Below, piece by piece: positions 19,357 to 27,251 of a stretch of DNA of 64,000 nucleotides. The notes beneath the pieces were generated by a model, which was not told the DNA's origin, made no database searches, and was given only the letters and a program-made list of their open reading frames with translations. How positions within the stretch are numbered: the stretch's first letter is position 1; every line of letters starts with the position of its first letter. A program made the translations under genes and the position numbers. The stretch is taken from NCBI RefSeq assembly GCF_015680235.1, contig NZ_JADLJL010000021.1, forward strand, positions 22,525 to 86,524, given 5' to 3'. Source of the stretch: Pseudomonas guariconensis (GTDB lineage Bacteria > Pseudomonadota > Gammaproteobacteria > Pseudomonadales > Pseudomonadaceae).

Positions 19357-20178
19357 CTACTGTTTAGGGGCGTCCAGCGGCGCCTGCATCTGCGCCTTCC
19401 AGCGTTCGACATTACGCTGCAGCACGGCCTGGGACGCCCCGGAGATCGGCAATTCTGTCAGTTTTTTTGCCAGTTGTCCGCGCAGCCAGGCGTCATTGCA
19501 GGCCGAGTTGTGCGACACGGCGAGGTACAGGCCAGGGCGATCCACCGGCAGGCCGCGGGCTATCAGTTCATTGCCCAGGCCCAGGCCTTGGACCATGCCC
19601 ATGCCGGCGTAGCGCCCGGCCAGCACGTAGTCGACCTGGCCCAGCACCAGCTGCTGGAAAGCCTGTGTCAGATTCTGCGCAGGCGTGAGCTTGAGTTGGG
19701 CCTTGGCGAACGCCTCGAACGCCGGGGTCAGGCGAGCCCGCTCGGAGAGGCTACCGCGGTATTGTGCAAGGTCGGCAGGACCATCGAACACCACGTTAGC
19801 GTCGTGCCGGGTCCAGACCAGGTATTCGTTGAGCTGCATGGGTGGGTGGATATAGTCCAGCGTGCTGAGCTGGTCGATCTGCATCGGTGTGTCGATCAAC
19901 AGGTCCATGCGCCCGCTGCGCACTTCTTCCAAGGCCTGGTCGCGCTTGCCGGCGTGCAGCACCTCGACCGACACACCCAGCTCGGCGGCGACCTGGCGCA
20001 GCAGGTCGACGTTGGCGCCGATCAAGTGCTTGGGGTCCTTCGGGTCTTGCCAGGAATACGGCGGCGCATCCGGGCTACCGGTCGCCACCAGGCGTTCGCA
20101 CTTGCCTGCCGCCATCGCCATGGGCGACAACAACGCCGCCATGCAAGCCAGCGCCCTGCCCGCTTTGCGAAACTCCAT
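19357..20178 (-). CDS. Periplasmic solute-binding protein family 3
   Basis: A 273-residue exported protein (signal peptide about 1-23, ending AMAAG) with the bacterial extracellular solute-binding family 3 fold: GANVDLLRQVAAELGVSVEVL near the start and RSGRMDLLIDTPMQI in the middle. No ABC permease or ATPase is adjacent; instead the DUF4398 and OmpA lipoprotein genes follow 9 bases downstream on the same strand. It may be an orphan sensor/binding protein. An AAGGAG ribosome site precedes the ATG. Confidence 0.82.
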   Translation of the reverse strand: MEFRKAGRALACMAALLSPMAMAAGKCERLVATGSPDAPPYSWQDPKDPKHLIGANVDLLRQVAAELGVSVEVLHAGKRDQALEEVRSGRMDLLIDTPMQIDQLSTLDYIHPPMQLNEYLVWTRHDANVVFDGPADLAQYRGSLSERARLTPAFEAFAKAQLKLTPAQNLTQAFQQLVLGQVDYVLAGRYAGMGMVQGLGLGNELIARGLPVDRPGLYLAVSHNSACNDAWLRGQLAKKLTELPISGASQAVLQRNVERWKAQMQAPLDAPKQ

Positions 20179-20235
20179 GCGTTACTCCTTGCAACCAGAA
20201 AAAATACGTCACCACATCCTGGGAAAGAAGGGGTG

Positions 20236-20334
20236 CCTCGCAGCCCATCACCGGCAAGCCGGCTCTCATAGAACAGGTGTAACCAATTGATTTTGCGAGG
20301 CCCTGTGGGAGCCGGCTTGCCGGCGATGGGCCCA
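20236..20334. repeat. REP-type inverted pair
   Basis: GCCCATCACCGGCAAGCCGG at 20238-20257 faces CCGGCTTGCCGGCGATGGGC at 20312-20331. It lies between the solute-binding protein gene and etfA, next to the etf terminator. Confidence 0.88.
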
Positions 20335-20337
20335 TAA

Positions 20338-20366
20338 AAAAACCCGGCACGAGGGCCGGGTTTCTT
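20338..20366 (-). terminator. Terminator downstream of etfBA
   Basis: AACCCGGC-ACGAGG-GCCGGGTT (20341-20362) forms an 8-bp GC-rich stem with A's on the left and TTTCTTT on the right. It lies 20 bases past the etfA stop and can work in both directions; on the minus strand a T-run (20340-20335) follows. Confidence 0.88.
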
Positions 20367-20385
20367 TATAAGTGAAGCAGGCGGA

Positions 20386-21315
20386 TCAGACCAGCTTTTC
20401 CAGCTCCGGAACCGCTTCGAACAGGTCGGCGACCAGGCCATAATCGGCAACCTGGAAGATCGGCGCCTCTTCGTCCTTGTTGATCGCGACGATCACCTTG
20501 GAATCCTTCATGCCGGCCAAGTGCTGGATCGCGCCAGAGATACCGACGGCGATGTACAGCTGCGGGGCCACGATCTTGCCGGTCTGGCCGACCTGCATGT
20601 CGTTGGGCACGAAGCCTGCGTCGACCGCGGCACGCGAGGCACCGACGGCAGCGCCGAGCTTGTCGGCCAGCGCGTACAGGTGCTTGAAGTTGTCACCATT
20701 GCCCATGCCACGACCGCCGGACACGACGATCTTGGCAGCGGTCAGTTCAGGACGATCGGACTTGGCCAGCTCTTCGCCGACGAAGGCAGACTTGCCCGCG
20801 TCGTGAACGGCACCGACAGCCTCGACCGCCGCCGAGCCACCTTCGGCGGCCACGGCGTCGAAACCGGTGGCGCGAACGGTGATGACCTTGACCGCAGCGC
20901 TGGACTGCACGGTCGCGATGGCGTTACCGGCATAGATCGGGCGCTTGAAGGTATCGGCCGACTCGACCGCGATGATCTCGGAGATCTGGTCGACGTCCAG
21001 CAGCGCGGCAACGCGCGGCAGGATGTTCTTGCCATTGGTGGTGGCCGAGGCCAGTACATGGCTGTAGCCCTTGCCCAGCTCGGCCACCAGCGGTGCGACG
21101 TTTTCCGGCAGGGCGTGGGCGTAGGCAGCGTTGTCTGCGACCAGCACCTTGGCAACGCCGGCGATCTTGGCGGCAGCTTCGGCGACGCCACCGACGTTCT
21201 GGCCTGCGACCAGCACGTGGATATCACCACCGATCTTGGCGGCAGCGGCAACAGTGTTCAGGGTGGCCGGGGCAACGGCACCGTTTTCGTGTTCAGCGAC
21301 AACCAGGATAGTCAT
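20386..21315 (-). CDS. etfA: Electron transfer flavoprotein, alpha subunit
   Basis: The FAD-binding subunit (309 residues) of ETF, which takes electrons from acyl-CoA dehydrogenases and other flavoenzymes. The C-terminal FAD domain shows [30 protein letters not shown] and [17 protein letters not shown]. The ATG follows the etfB stop with no gap. Works with etfB and the divergently encoded ETF:quinone oxidoreductase to pass electrons to the respiratory quinone pool. Confidence 0.97.
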   Translation of the reverse strand: MTILVVAEHENGAVAPATLNTVAAAAKIGGDIHVLVAGQNVGGVAEAAAKIAGVAKVLVADNAAYAHALPENVAPLVAELGKGYSHVLASATTNGKNILPRVAALLDVDQISEIIAVESADTFKRPIYAGNAIATVQSSAAVKVITVRATGFDAVAAEGGSAAVEAVGAVHDAGKSAFVGEELAKSDRPELTAAKIVVSGGRGMGNGDNFKHLYALADKLGAAVGASRAAVDAGFVPNDMQVGQTGKIVAPQLYIAVGISGAIQHLAGMKDSKVIVAINKDEEAPIFQVADYGLVADLFEAVPELEKLV

Positions 21316-22065
21316 TTAGATTACCTTCGCCTCGTTCTTCAGTTTCTCGACCAGTTCGGCCACCGACTTGACCTTGATGCCTGCGCTGCGAGCAGCCGGG
21401 GCTTCGACTTTCAGGGTCTTGGTGGTGGAAGCGGTGGAGACGCCCAGCGCGTCTGGAGTGACAGTCTCCAGCGGCTTCTTCTTGGCCTTCATGATGTTCG
21501 GCAGCGACGCGTAGCGCGGCTCGTTCAGACGCAGGTCGGTGGTGACGATCGCCGGCAGGTTCAGCGCGACGGTCTGCAGGCCGCCATCGATTTCGCGGGT
21601 CACGTTCAGTTTGTCGCCGGCGACTTCCACCTTGGAGGCGAAGGTGCCTTGCGCGTAGCCGGTCAGCGCAGCCAGCATCTGGCCGGTCTGGTTGTTGTCG
21701 CTGTCGATGGCTTGCTTGCCGAGGATGACCAGCTGCGGCTGCTCTTTGTCGACAAGGGCTTTGAGGGCCTTGGCCACGGCCAGGGAGTTCAGCTCTTCGG
21801 CAGTTTCGACCAGGATGGCGCGGTCTGCACCCAGGGCCAGGGCGGTACGCAGCTGCTCTTGGGCTGCGGTCGGGCCGACGGCAACGGCGACGATCTCAGT
21901 GGCCACGCCCTTCTCTTTCAGGCGTACGGCTTCTTCGACGGCGATCTCGCAGAAGGGGTTCATGGACATCTTGACGTTTGCAAGGTCGACGCCGGAGTTG
22001 TCCGCCTTGACGCGAACCTTGACGTTGTAGTCGACCACTCGTTTGACAGCTACAAGAACCTTCAT
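21316..22065 (-). CDS. etfB: Electron transfer flavoprotein, beta subunit
   Basis: A 249-residue AMP-binding subunit of ETF. It starts [20 protein letters not shown] and contains [18 protein letters not shown] and the family signature around [20 protein letters not shown]. First gene of etfBA; an AGGA ribosome site precedes the ATG. Its promoter must lie in the 546-base divergent region shared with the ETF-QO gene. Confidence 0.97.
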   Translation of the reverse strand: MKVLVAVKRVVDYNVKVRVKADNSGVDLANVKMSMNPFCEIAVEEAVRLKEKGVATEIVAVAVGPTAAQEQLRTALALGADRAILVETAEELNSLAVAKALKALVDKEQPQLVILGKQAIDSDNNQTGQMLAALTGYAQGTFASKVEVAGDKLNVTREIDGGLQTVALNLPAIVTTDLRLNEPRYASLPNIMKAKKKPLETVTPDALGVSTASTTKTLKVEAPAARSAGIKVKSVAELVEKLKNEAKVI

Positions 22066-22438
22066 GGATTCCTCGTTACTCTCCGGTGAAAAGAATGTCG
22101 CCTGGGGCGGGCCCGGCGATTGCGCGTGGGTACAAGGGCACCTCTAAAAACGTTCCTGGCTGCAAGGTATTTCTGTGACCGAACAGTCTTGTATCGACTC
22201 CACAGGCAAAACCCACGGGTCATTTCCTGTCGTGGCGTGTAGACTCCACTACAAAACCGGATTCGGCCCGAAAACCCTGCTCCACGCCTGGTCTTTAGGG
22301 GTGCGCCTGCGCCCGGCGGTCAGCCTACGGCGAGCGTAAAACCGCTCGTATCTTGACCGTAACACCCAATCCGGTCAATACGGCAAATCGGCCAGCCTCC
22401 AGCTGCGTCGCAGTGATTTTACTGGGCTCCGGCAAATT

Positions 22439-22453
22439 CAAACAAACGTTTGT
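22439..22453. promoter_or_regulatory. PsrA-type operator
   Basis: CAAAC-AAAC-GTTTG fits the pattern (G/C)AAAC-N2-4-GTTT(G/C) known for PsrA, the TetR-family long-chain fatty-acid sensor of Pseudomonas; it contains the perfect palindrome ACAAACGTTTGT. It ends two bases before the -35 element of the ETF-QO promoter. ETF genes are known PsrA targets in P. aeruginosa to my recollection. Confidence 0.72.
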
Positions 22454-22454
22454 A

Positions 22455-22483
22455 TTGGACCCGCCAAGTGGTGTAGATATAAT
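22455..22483 (+). promoter_or_regulatory. Sigma-70 promoter for the ETF-QO gene
   Basis: TTGGAC, 17 bases, TATAAT: a near-consensus promoter with a perfect -10 hexamer (22478-22483). The transcript would start near 22490, about 120 bases before the GTG start. The PsrA-type operator sits immediately upstream. Confidence 0.85.
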
Positions 22484-22611
22484 GCGCGGCCAAGACAAAG
22501 CGGTGTAGTCCGTCATCCACGAAGCTACAGCTTACACAGCCGTGCATGACCCTCCATCACCCAAAAAGACAAGACAAGCAACAGCGATGAGCCTTGAGTA
22601 GGAGAGAACCA

Positions 22612-24276
22612 GTGGAACGCGAATACATGGAATTCGACGTGGTCATCGTCGGCGCAGGCCCGGCGGGCCTGTCCGCCGCCTGCCGCCTGAAGCAGAAGGC
22701 CGCCGAAGCCGGTAACGAGATCAGCGTCTGCGTGGTCGAGAAAGGCTCTGAGGTGGGCGCCCACATCCTCTCCGGCGCGGTCTTCGAGCCCCGTGCCCTG
22801 AACGAGCTGTTCCCCGACTGGAAGGAGCTCGGTGCACCGCTGAACACCGAGGTCAAACGCGACGACATCTATGTGCTCAAGGATGCCGCCAGTTCGACCA
22901 AGGTCCCTGACCTGTTCGTGCCCAAGACCATGCACAACCAGGGCAACTACATCATTTCCCTGGGCAATCTGTGCCGCTGGCTGGCCCAGCAGGCCGAGAA
23001 CCTGGGCGTCGAGATCTACCCGGGCTTCGCCGCCCAGGAAGCGCTGTTCGACGAGAACGGCGTGGTCCGCGGCATCATTACCGGTGACCTGGGTGTCGAC
23101 CGCGAAGGCAACCCCAAGGACGGCCTGTACACCCCAGGCATGGAACTGCGCGCCAAGTACACCCTGTTCGCCGAAGGCTGCCGTGGCCACATCGGCAAGC
23201 AGCTGATCAAGCGCTTCAACCTCGACAGCGAAGCCGACGTGCAGCACTACGGCATCGGCCTGAAGGAAATCTGGGAAATCGACCCGGCCAAGCACGAGCA
23301 GGGCCTGGTGGTGCACACCGCTGGCTGGCCGCTGGATGTGATGAGCGCCGAGAACACCGGCGGTTCCTTCCTCTATCACCTGGAAAACAACCAGGTGGTG
23401 GTCGGCCTGATCGTCGACCTCTCCTACGCCAACCCGTACCTGTCGCCCTTCGACGAGTTCCAGCGCCTGAAGCACCACCCGGTGATCAGCCAGTACCTCG
23501 AAGGCGGCAAGCGCATCAGCTATGGTGCCCGCGCCATCTGCAAGGGCGGCCTGAACTCGCTGCCGAAGATGGTATTCAATGGCGGCGCGCTGATCGGTTG
23601 CGACCTGGGCACCCTGAACTTCGCCAAGATCAAGGGCAGCCACACTGCGATGAAATCCGGCATGCTCGCTGCCGACGCGGTGGCCGATGCCCTGCTCGCC
23701 GGCGGCGAAGGTGGCGATACGCTCGACAGCTATGTCAGCGCCTTCAAGGCCAGCTGGCTGTACGAAGAGCTGTACGCCAGCCGCAACTTCGGCCCGGCCA
23801 TGCACAAGTTCGGCCCGATCCTCGGCGCGGCCTTCAACTATGTCGACCAGAACTGGTTCGGCGGCAAGCTGCCGTTCACCCTGCACGACACCAAGCCGGA
23901 CTACGCCTGCCTGAAGCTGGCCGCCGACGCGAAGAAGATCGACTACCCGAAACCGGACGGAAAGCTCAGCTTCGACAAGCTCAGCTCGGTATTCCTCTCC
24001 AGCACCAACCATGAAGAGGAACAACCCTGCCACCTGAAGCTGGCTGACCCGAACGTGCCGATCGCCAGCAACCTGCCGCTGTACGACGAACCGGCCCAGC
24101 GCTACTGCCCGGCGGGCGTGTACGAGGTGGTCACCCAGGAAGACGGCAGCAAGCGCTTCCAGATCAACGCGCAGAACTGCGTGCACTGCAAGACCTGCGA
24201 CATCAAGGACCCAGCCCAGAACATCACCTGGGTCACTCCTGAAGGCGCAGGCGGGCCGAACTACCCGAACATGTAA
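22612..24276 (+). CDS. Electron transfer flavoprotein:ubiquinone oxidoreductase (ETF-QO)
   Basis: A 554-residue membrane-associated FAD/4Fe-4S enzyme that oxidises ETF and reduces quinone. The N-terminus has the dinucleotide-binding motif VVIVGAGPAGLSAACRL; the C-terminus has the cluster ligands in YCPAGVYE and NCVHCKTCDIKDP. The start is GTG at 22612 (MEREYMEFDVV), placed by GGAG about eight bases upstream; a TTG six codons earlier is less likely. A U-tract terminator follows. Divergent from etfBA. Confidence 0.97.
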   Translation: MEREYMEFDVVIVGAGPAGLSAACRLKQKAAEAGNEISVCVVEKGSEVGAHILSGAVFEPRALNELFPDWKELGAPLNTEVKRDDIYVLKDAASSTKVPDLFVPKTMHNQGNYIISLGNLCRWLAQQAENLGVEIYPGFAAQEALFDENGVVRGIITGDLGVDREGNPKDGLYTPGMELRAKYTLFAEGCRGHIGKQLIKRFNLDSEADVQHYGIGLKEIWEIDPAKHEQGLVVHTAGWPLDVMSAENTGGSFLYHLENNQVVVGLIVDLSYANPYLSPFDEFQRLKHHPVISQYLEGGKRISYGARAICKGGLNSLPKMVFNGGALIGCDLGTLNFAKIKGSHTAMKSGMLAADAVADALLAGGEGGDTLDSYVSAFKASWLYEELYASRNFGPAMHKFGPILGAAFNYVDQNWFGGKLPFTLHDTKPDYACLKLAADAKKIDYPKPDGKLSFDKLSSVFLSSTNHEEEQPCHLKLADPNVPIASNLPLYDEPAQRYCPAGVYEVVTQEDGSKRFQINAQNCVHCKTCDIKDPAQNITWVTPEGAGGPNYPNM

Positions 24277-24299
24277 ACACCCTGCCCTCGCGGCCACGA

Positions 24300-24327
24300 A
24301 AAGCCCCCGATTTCGGGGGCTTTTTTT
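24300..24327 (+). terminator. Rho-independent terminator of the ETF-QO gene
   Basis: AAGCCCCCGA-TT-TCGGGGGCTT (24301-24322) is a 10-bp perfect stem followed by a run of T's to 24327. Confidence 0.95.
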
Positions 24328-24369
24328 ATGGCCTTAGAAGTGTTCGTCGTGAAAGGTTCGGCGCCTGTG

Positions 24370-24401
24370 AGATCGCGCGCCGCACGGGCGGCGCGCGATC
24401 T
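24370..24401. repeat. Palindrome family member (ATCG-GC-rich), copy 1
   Basis: AGATCGCGCGCCGC (24370-24383), a 4-base loop, and its exact reverse complement (24388-24401). Related in design to the palindromes at 34584 and 42049. Like those it lies between convergent genes. Confidence 0.75.
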
Positions 24402-24490
24402 ACGCATCACCTCAAACCCCAAGATAGGCACCCACCACCCTACTCATCTTCCGACAAGCCCATACCCTTCCCTACATTCCGTGAAGAACC

Positions 24491-25816
24491 TCATTTGTCA
24501 CCACACATGATCGGCACCGGTTCAGCGGCAACGCCCAGCGATTCGCGGCGCCCGAAATACCAGGCGGTGAGCGCACCGACCAGGCCCATCAGCAGACAAA
24601 AGCCGACACACACCCAGGGGCTCCATGGCATCAACGCAATCAATGCCAACGGGGTAGTGCTGGCCCACAGGGCATAGGCGACGTTGTAGGTGAACGAAAT
24701 GCCGGACACGCGGATCTGCGCAGGGAACAACCCGACCATCACCGACGGCACCACCCCGACCACGCCACAGCACAACCCGGCCAACGCATAGGCCAGCCAG
24801 ATCCAGCCCGCCTGCCCGACCAGGCTGGCGTACAGCGCGCCAATGCCCAGGGGCAGCAACAGGCTGTAGAGCATCAGCGCACGCCAGGCGCCGATGCGGT
24901 CGACCAGCATTCCCGCCAGCACGCAGCCGATATTGAGGAACACGATGCCCACGCTGCTCAAGGCGAAGGTATGCCCGGCAGCGATGCCGAAGCGTTGCTG
25001 CATGACGGTCGGCGTAATGACCACCAGCACCACCACCGCCGAGGTCAGCACGCACGTCAGCAGCGCCGCCGGGATCAGTGCCCGGCGATGCTCGCCCAGC
25101 ACACTGCGCAGCGGGAAGGCCACCGGCTGTTCCTGGCGCTCGCGCAGGGCCAGGAACACCGGGGTTTCGCTCAGCCAGCGGCGCAGCCACACGCCAACGA
25201 CGCCGAACACGCCACCCAGCAGGAATGGGTAGCGCCAGGCATAGTCGAGAATCTCCTGCGGGCTGTACACCTGCGCCAGCAAGGTCGCGGTCAGGGCGCC
25301 GAGCAGGTAGCCGAACGTCAGCCCGGCCTGCAGGAACCCCAGGGCATAGCCACGCCGGCCTTGGGGTGCGTGCTCGGCGACGAAGGTCCAGGCGCTGGGT
25401 ACCTCGCCGCCCACCGCCGCACCCTGGAGGATACGCAAGGCCAGCAGGATCAGCGGCGCGGCATAGCCGATGTCGGCATAGGTCGGCATCACCCCGATCA
25501 GCAGGCAGGGCAAGGCCATCATCAGGATGCTCAGGCTGAACACCCGCTTGCGCCCCAGGTGGTCGGCGAAGTGGGCCATGAGGATGCCGCCCAGGGGCCG
25601 GGCCAGGTAACCGGTGACGAAAATCCCGAAGCTCTGCAGCAGCCGCAGCCACTCGGGCATTTCCGGGGGGAAAAACAGCTGGCTCAAGGTCAGGGCAAAG
25701 AACACGAAGATGATGAAATCGTAGATTTCCAGCGCGCCGCCCAGCGCCGCCAGGCCCAGGGTCCTGTGGTCGCCGCGGCTGAACCGGGGCGGGCGGGCGG
25801 TATCGATGGCTGTCAT
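24491..25816 (-). CDS. MFS transporter, metabolite:H+ symporter type
   Basis: A 441-residue, 12-helix transporter of the metabolite:proton symporter group. Visible marks are GALEIYDFIIFVFFA in helix 1, the loop 2-3 motif HFADHLGRKRVF (near residue 87), LRILQGAAVGGEVPSAWTF in helix 4, and a second-half loop with LVDRIGAWRAL. The GxEIYDF start is common in carriers for organic acids and osmolytes, but the substrate cannot be told. ATG at 25816 is preferred; a TTG at 25846 would add ten residues. No ribosome site is strong. Confidence 0.85.
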   Translation of the reverse strand: MTAIDTARPPRFSRGDHRTLGLAALGGALEIYDFIIFVFFALTLSQLFFPPEMPEWLRLLQSFGIFVTGYLARPLGGILMAHFADHLGRKRVFSLSILMMALPCLLIGVMPTYADIGYAAPLILLALRILQGAAVGGEVPSAWTFVAEHAPQGRRGYALGFLQAGLTFGYLLGALTATLLAQVYSPQEILDYAWRYPFLLGGVFGVVGVWLRRWLSETPVFLALRERQEQPVAFPLRSVLGEHRRALIPAALLTCVLTSAVVVLVVITPTVMQQRFGIAAGHTFALSSVGIVFLNIGCVLAGMLVDRIGAWRALMLYSLLLPLGIGALYASLVGQAGWIWLAYALAGLCCGVVGVVPSVMVGLFPAQIRVSGISFTYNVAYALWASTTPLALIALMPWSPWVCVGFCLLMGLVGALTAWYFGRRESLGVAAEPVPIMCGDK

Positions 25817-25882
25817 GGCAAGGTTCCACAGATCGGCAAAGGGCAAGAGGATAACAAATGCCCGCGGCCAGCCCCACGCGAC

Positions 25883-26368
25883 TCAGGTCGAGCGGCTGAA
25901 CACCGTGCGGCCGAAGTTCATCCGTCGGCTGGAACCGAGCGCGTCACGGGGCAACCCTGGCGGCAGGAGCACCTGCCCCACCAGGGCGGGCTCATCGATG
26001 ATCGCCATGAACGATTGCAAGGCTTCGTCGTCCGGTACCTGGGGCAGGCTGACACTGACAGCCTGGCGCTGCGCCCGGGGTACCGCAGGCAGCTTCGGGT
26101 GCTGGGAGTGGTACAACAGCGCATGCTGGATCTGCGCGCTGCAACGGCAGAACCGCACCAGGTCGACGCCGGCGTGGCTGGCCAGCTCGATGCTGCCGAT
26201 CAGCAGGTGGAATGGCTGCAGCGCACTTTGCACCAGGCGCTGCAGGTCTTCGAAGCTCTCTACGGGGGCGATGCGGTAATAGCCCAGGCCATTGAGCATC
26301 TTTTCCAGCTGCAGGCGCTGGCACGGATGCTCATCGGCAATGAGGATGCGCAGGGTCTTGTTTGGCAT
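25883..26368 (-). CDS. Receiver-like protein lacking the phospho-acceptor aspartate
   Basis: A 161-residue protein whose N-terminus (LRILIADEHPCQRLQLEKMLNGLGY) is a clear response-regulator receiver start with the acidic pair (Asp, Glu). At the position of the phosphorylated Asp the sequence reads HLLIGSIELAS, with no Asp, and the conserved Lys of strand 5 is not visible. It is therefore probably a pseudo-receiver working by protein contact. There is no output domain; the C-terminal 50 residues are unlike known families. It lies beside the FecI-type sigma gene on the same strand, separated by about 200 bases. Confidence 0.7.
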   Translation of the reverse strand: MPNKTLRILIADEHPCQRLQLEKMLNGLGYYRIAPVESFEDLQRLVQSALQPFHLLIGSIELASHAGVDLVRFCRCSAQIQHALLYHSQHPKLPAVPRAQRQAVSVSLPQVPDDEALQSFMAIIDEPALVGQVLLPPGLPRDALGSSRRMNFGRTVFSRST

Positions 26369-26568
26369 CGTCTGGACCTGGGCAACAAGGTGTTGAGGGA
26401 AATTCCCTGACCATTACTGCGCCAGTTGAGGCAACCGCCAGAACGGTGCGGGCGGGGGTCTTTCTTGATAGTTGTCGTGAAACGGGGAGAAATCAAGTCG
26501 CCGACAGGGGGAATTTTCGAGCTGCTTCCCAGGGTGTAACAGGGCTGATACGCCTGCTCGCAGGCACC

Positions 26569-27060
26569 TCAGGATTCCCATTGGCGCATGCGCACGCGGC
26601 AGTGTTTCATGGCGTTGACGATGTGCTTTTCCACCAGGCTGCGGGAGATGCCCAGGCGCTCGGCGATTTGCTGATGCGACAGGCCTTCGAGCTTGCGTAA
26701 CAGGAAGCTGTCCCGGCACGGCCCGCTGAGCTCGTCCAGAGCCCGCTGCATCAATTCCAGGCGCTGGTCCAGCTGCATGCGCTGGGACAACCCCGGCCCA
26801 TGCCAGCGCTCGTCGGTGTCGAGCACTTCCAGCGGCTCGGCCTGACGCACCTGATGGCGCCGGTGGCGATCGACCACCAGGTTCAAGGCGGTGCGGTAGA
26901 GAAAAGCGCGCGGGTGTTCGATGCGCTGCGCGTCGGTCCGCTCCAGCACCCTCAGGTAGGCATCATGGGCGACATCCTCCGCCGCCTGGCGATTGCCCAG
27001 GCGCGCGCAAAGGAAACTCACCAGCTCACGATAGTAATGTTCCACGACGGTACCTGGCAT
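26569..27060 (-). CDS. FecI-family ECF sigma factor (iron-starvation type)
   Basis: A 163-residue sigma factor with region 2 (VVEHYYRELVSFLCARLGNRQAAEDVAHDAYLRVLE) and region 4 (LSGPCRDSFLLRKLEGLSHQQIAERLGISRSLVEKHIVNAMKHCR). The C-terminal helix-turn-helix is of the FecI/FpvI type that transcribes TonB receptor genes. No FecR-like anti-sigma or receptor gene is adjacent, so its partners must be elsewhere. A Fur-like box lies in its promoter spacer. Start ATG 27060 is assumed; a GTG five codons earlier is possible. It is divergent from pvdRT-opmQ. Confidence 0.9.
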   Translation of the reverse strand: MPGTVVEHYYRELVSFLCARLGNRQAAEDVAHDAYLRVLERTDAQRIEHPRAFLYRTALNLVVDRHRRHQVRQAEPLEVLDTDERWHGPGLSQRMQLDQRLELMQRALDELSGPCRDSFLLRKLEGLSHQQIAERLGISRSLVEKHIVNAMKHCRVRMRQWES

Positions 27061-27115
27061 TTCCCTGCTCGACACTAGTAGACCGGCCCACGGGACAGCG
27101 TGATATCAGCGCGGC

Positions 27116-27144
27116 ATCTTACAAATTATAATGATTCTCAGCAA
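27116..27144 (-). promoter_or_regulatory. Promoter of the FecI-type sigma gene with overlapping Fur box
   Basis: On the minus strand TTGCTG (27144-27139), 17 bases, TAAGAT (27121-27116). The spacer contains GAGAATCATTATA, 11 of 13 matches to the Fur core GATAATCATTATC. Iron-bound Fur would cover the promoter, as expected for an iron-starvation sigma factor. Confidence 0.72.
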
Positions 27145-27160
27145 CAGCGAGCCCCTCGGT

Positions 27161-27184
27161 TAAATCCCGCCACCTGGCCTTCGT
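27161..27184 (+). promoter_or_regulatory. PvdS-dependent promoter (iron-starvation box) of pvdRT-opmQ
   Basis: TAAAT (27161-27165), exactly 16 bases, CGT (27182-27184): a perfect match to the PvdS box TAAAT-N16/17-CGT. The CGT lies 67 bases before the pvdR start. Confidence 0.88.
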
Positions 27185-27251
27185 CTATCGGTGACCTCCT
27201 TGCGCACCCTGATTGGCGGCGCATGGCCATTACTCCTGGCTGGAAGTTCCC

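Larger units (their letters stand above)
22066..22611. promoter_or_regulatory. Divergent regulatory region between etfBA and the ETF-QO gene
   Basis: 546 bases without a convincing gene. Besides the operator and promoter listed separately, it holds an inverted repeat TTGACCG (22353-22359) / CGGTCAA (22372-22378) and a small dyad GAGCG/CGCTC (22332-22346) that look like further protein-binding sites. No clear minus-strand promoter for etfBA was found by eye. Confidence 0.5.

Noticed and set aside
20521..22089. 522-codon plus-strand frame opposite etfA/etfB, and the 590-codon minus-strand frame 22525-24297 opposite ETF-QO
   Set aside because: Both are antisense to genes with clear family motifs; no domain, start site or ribosome site supports them.
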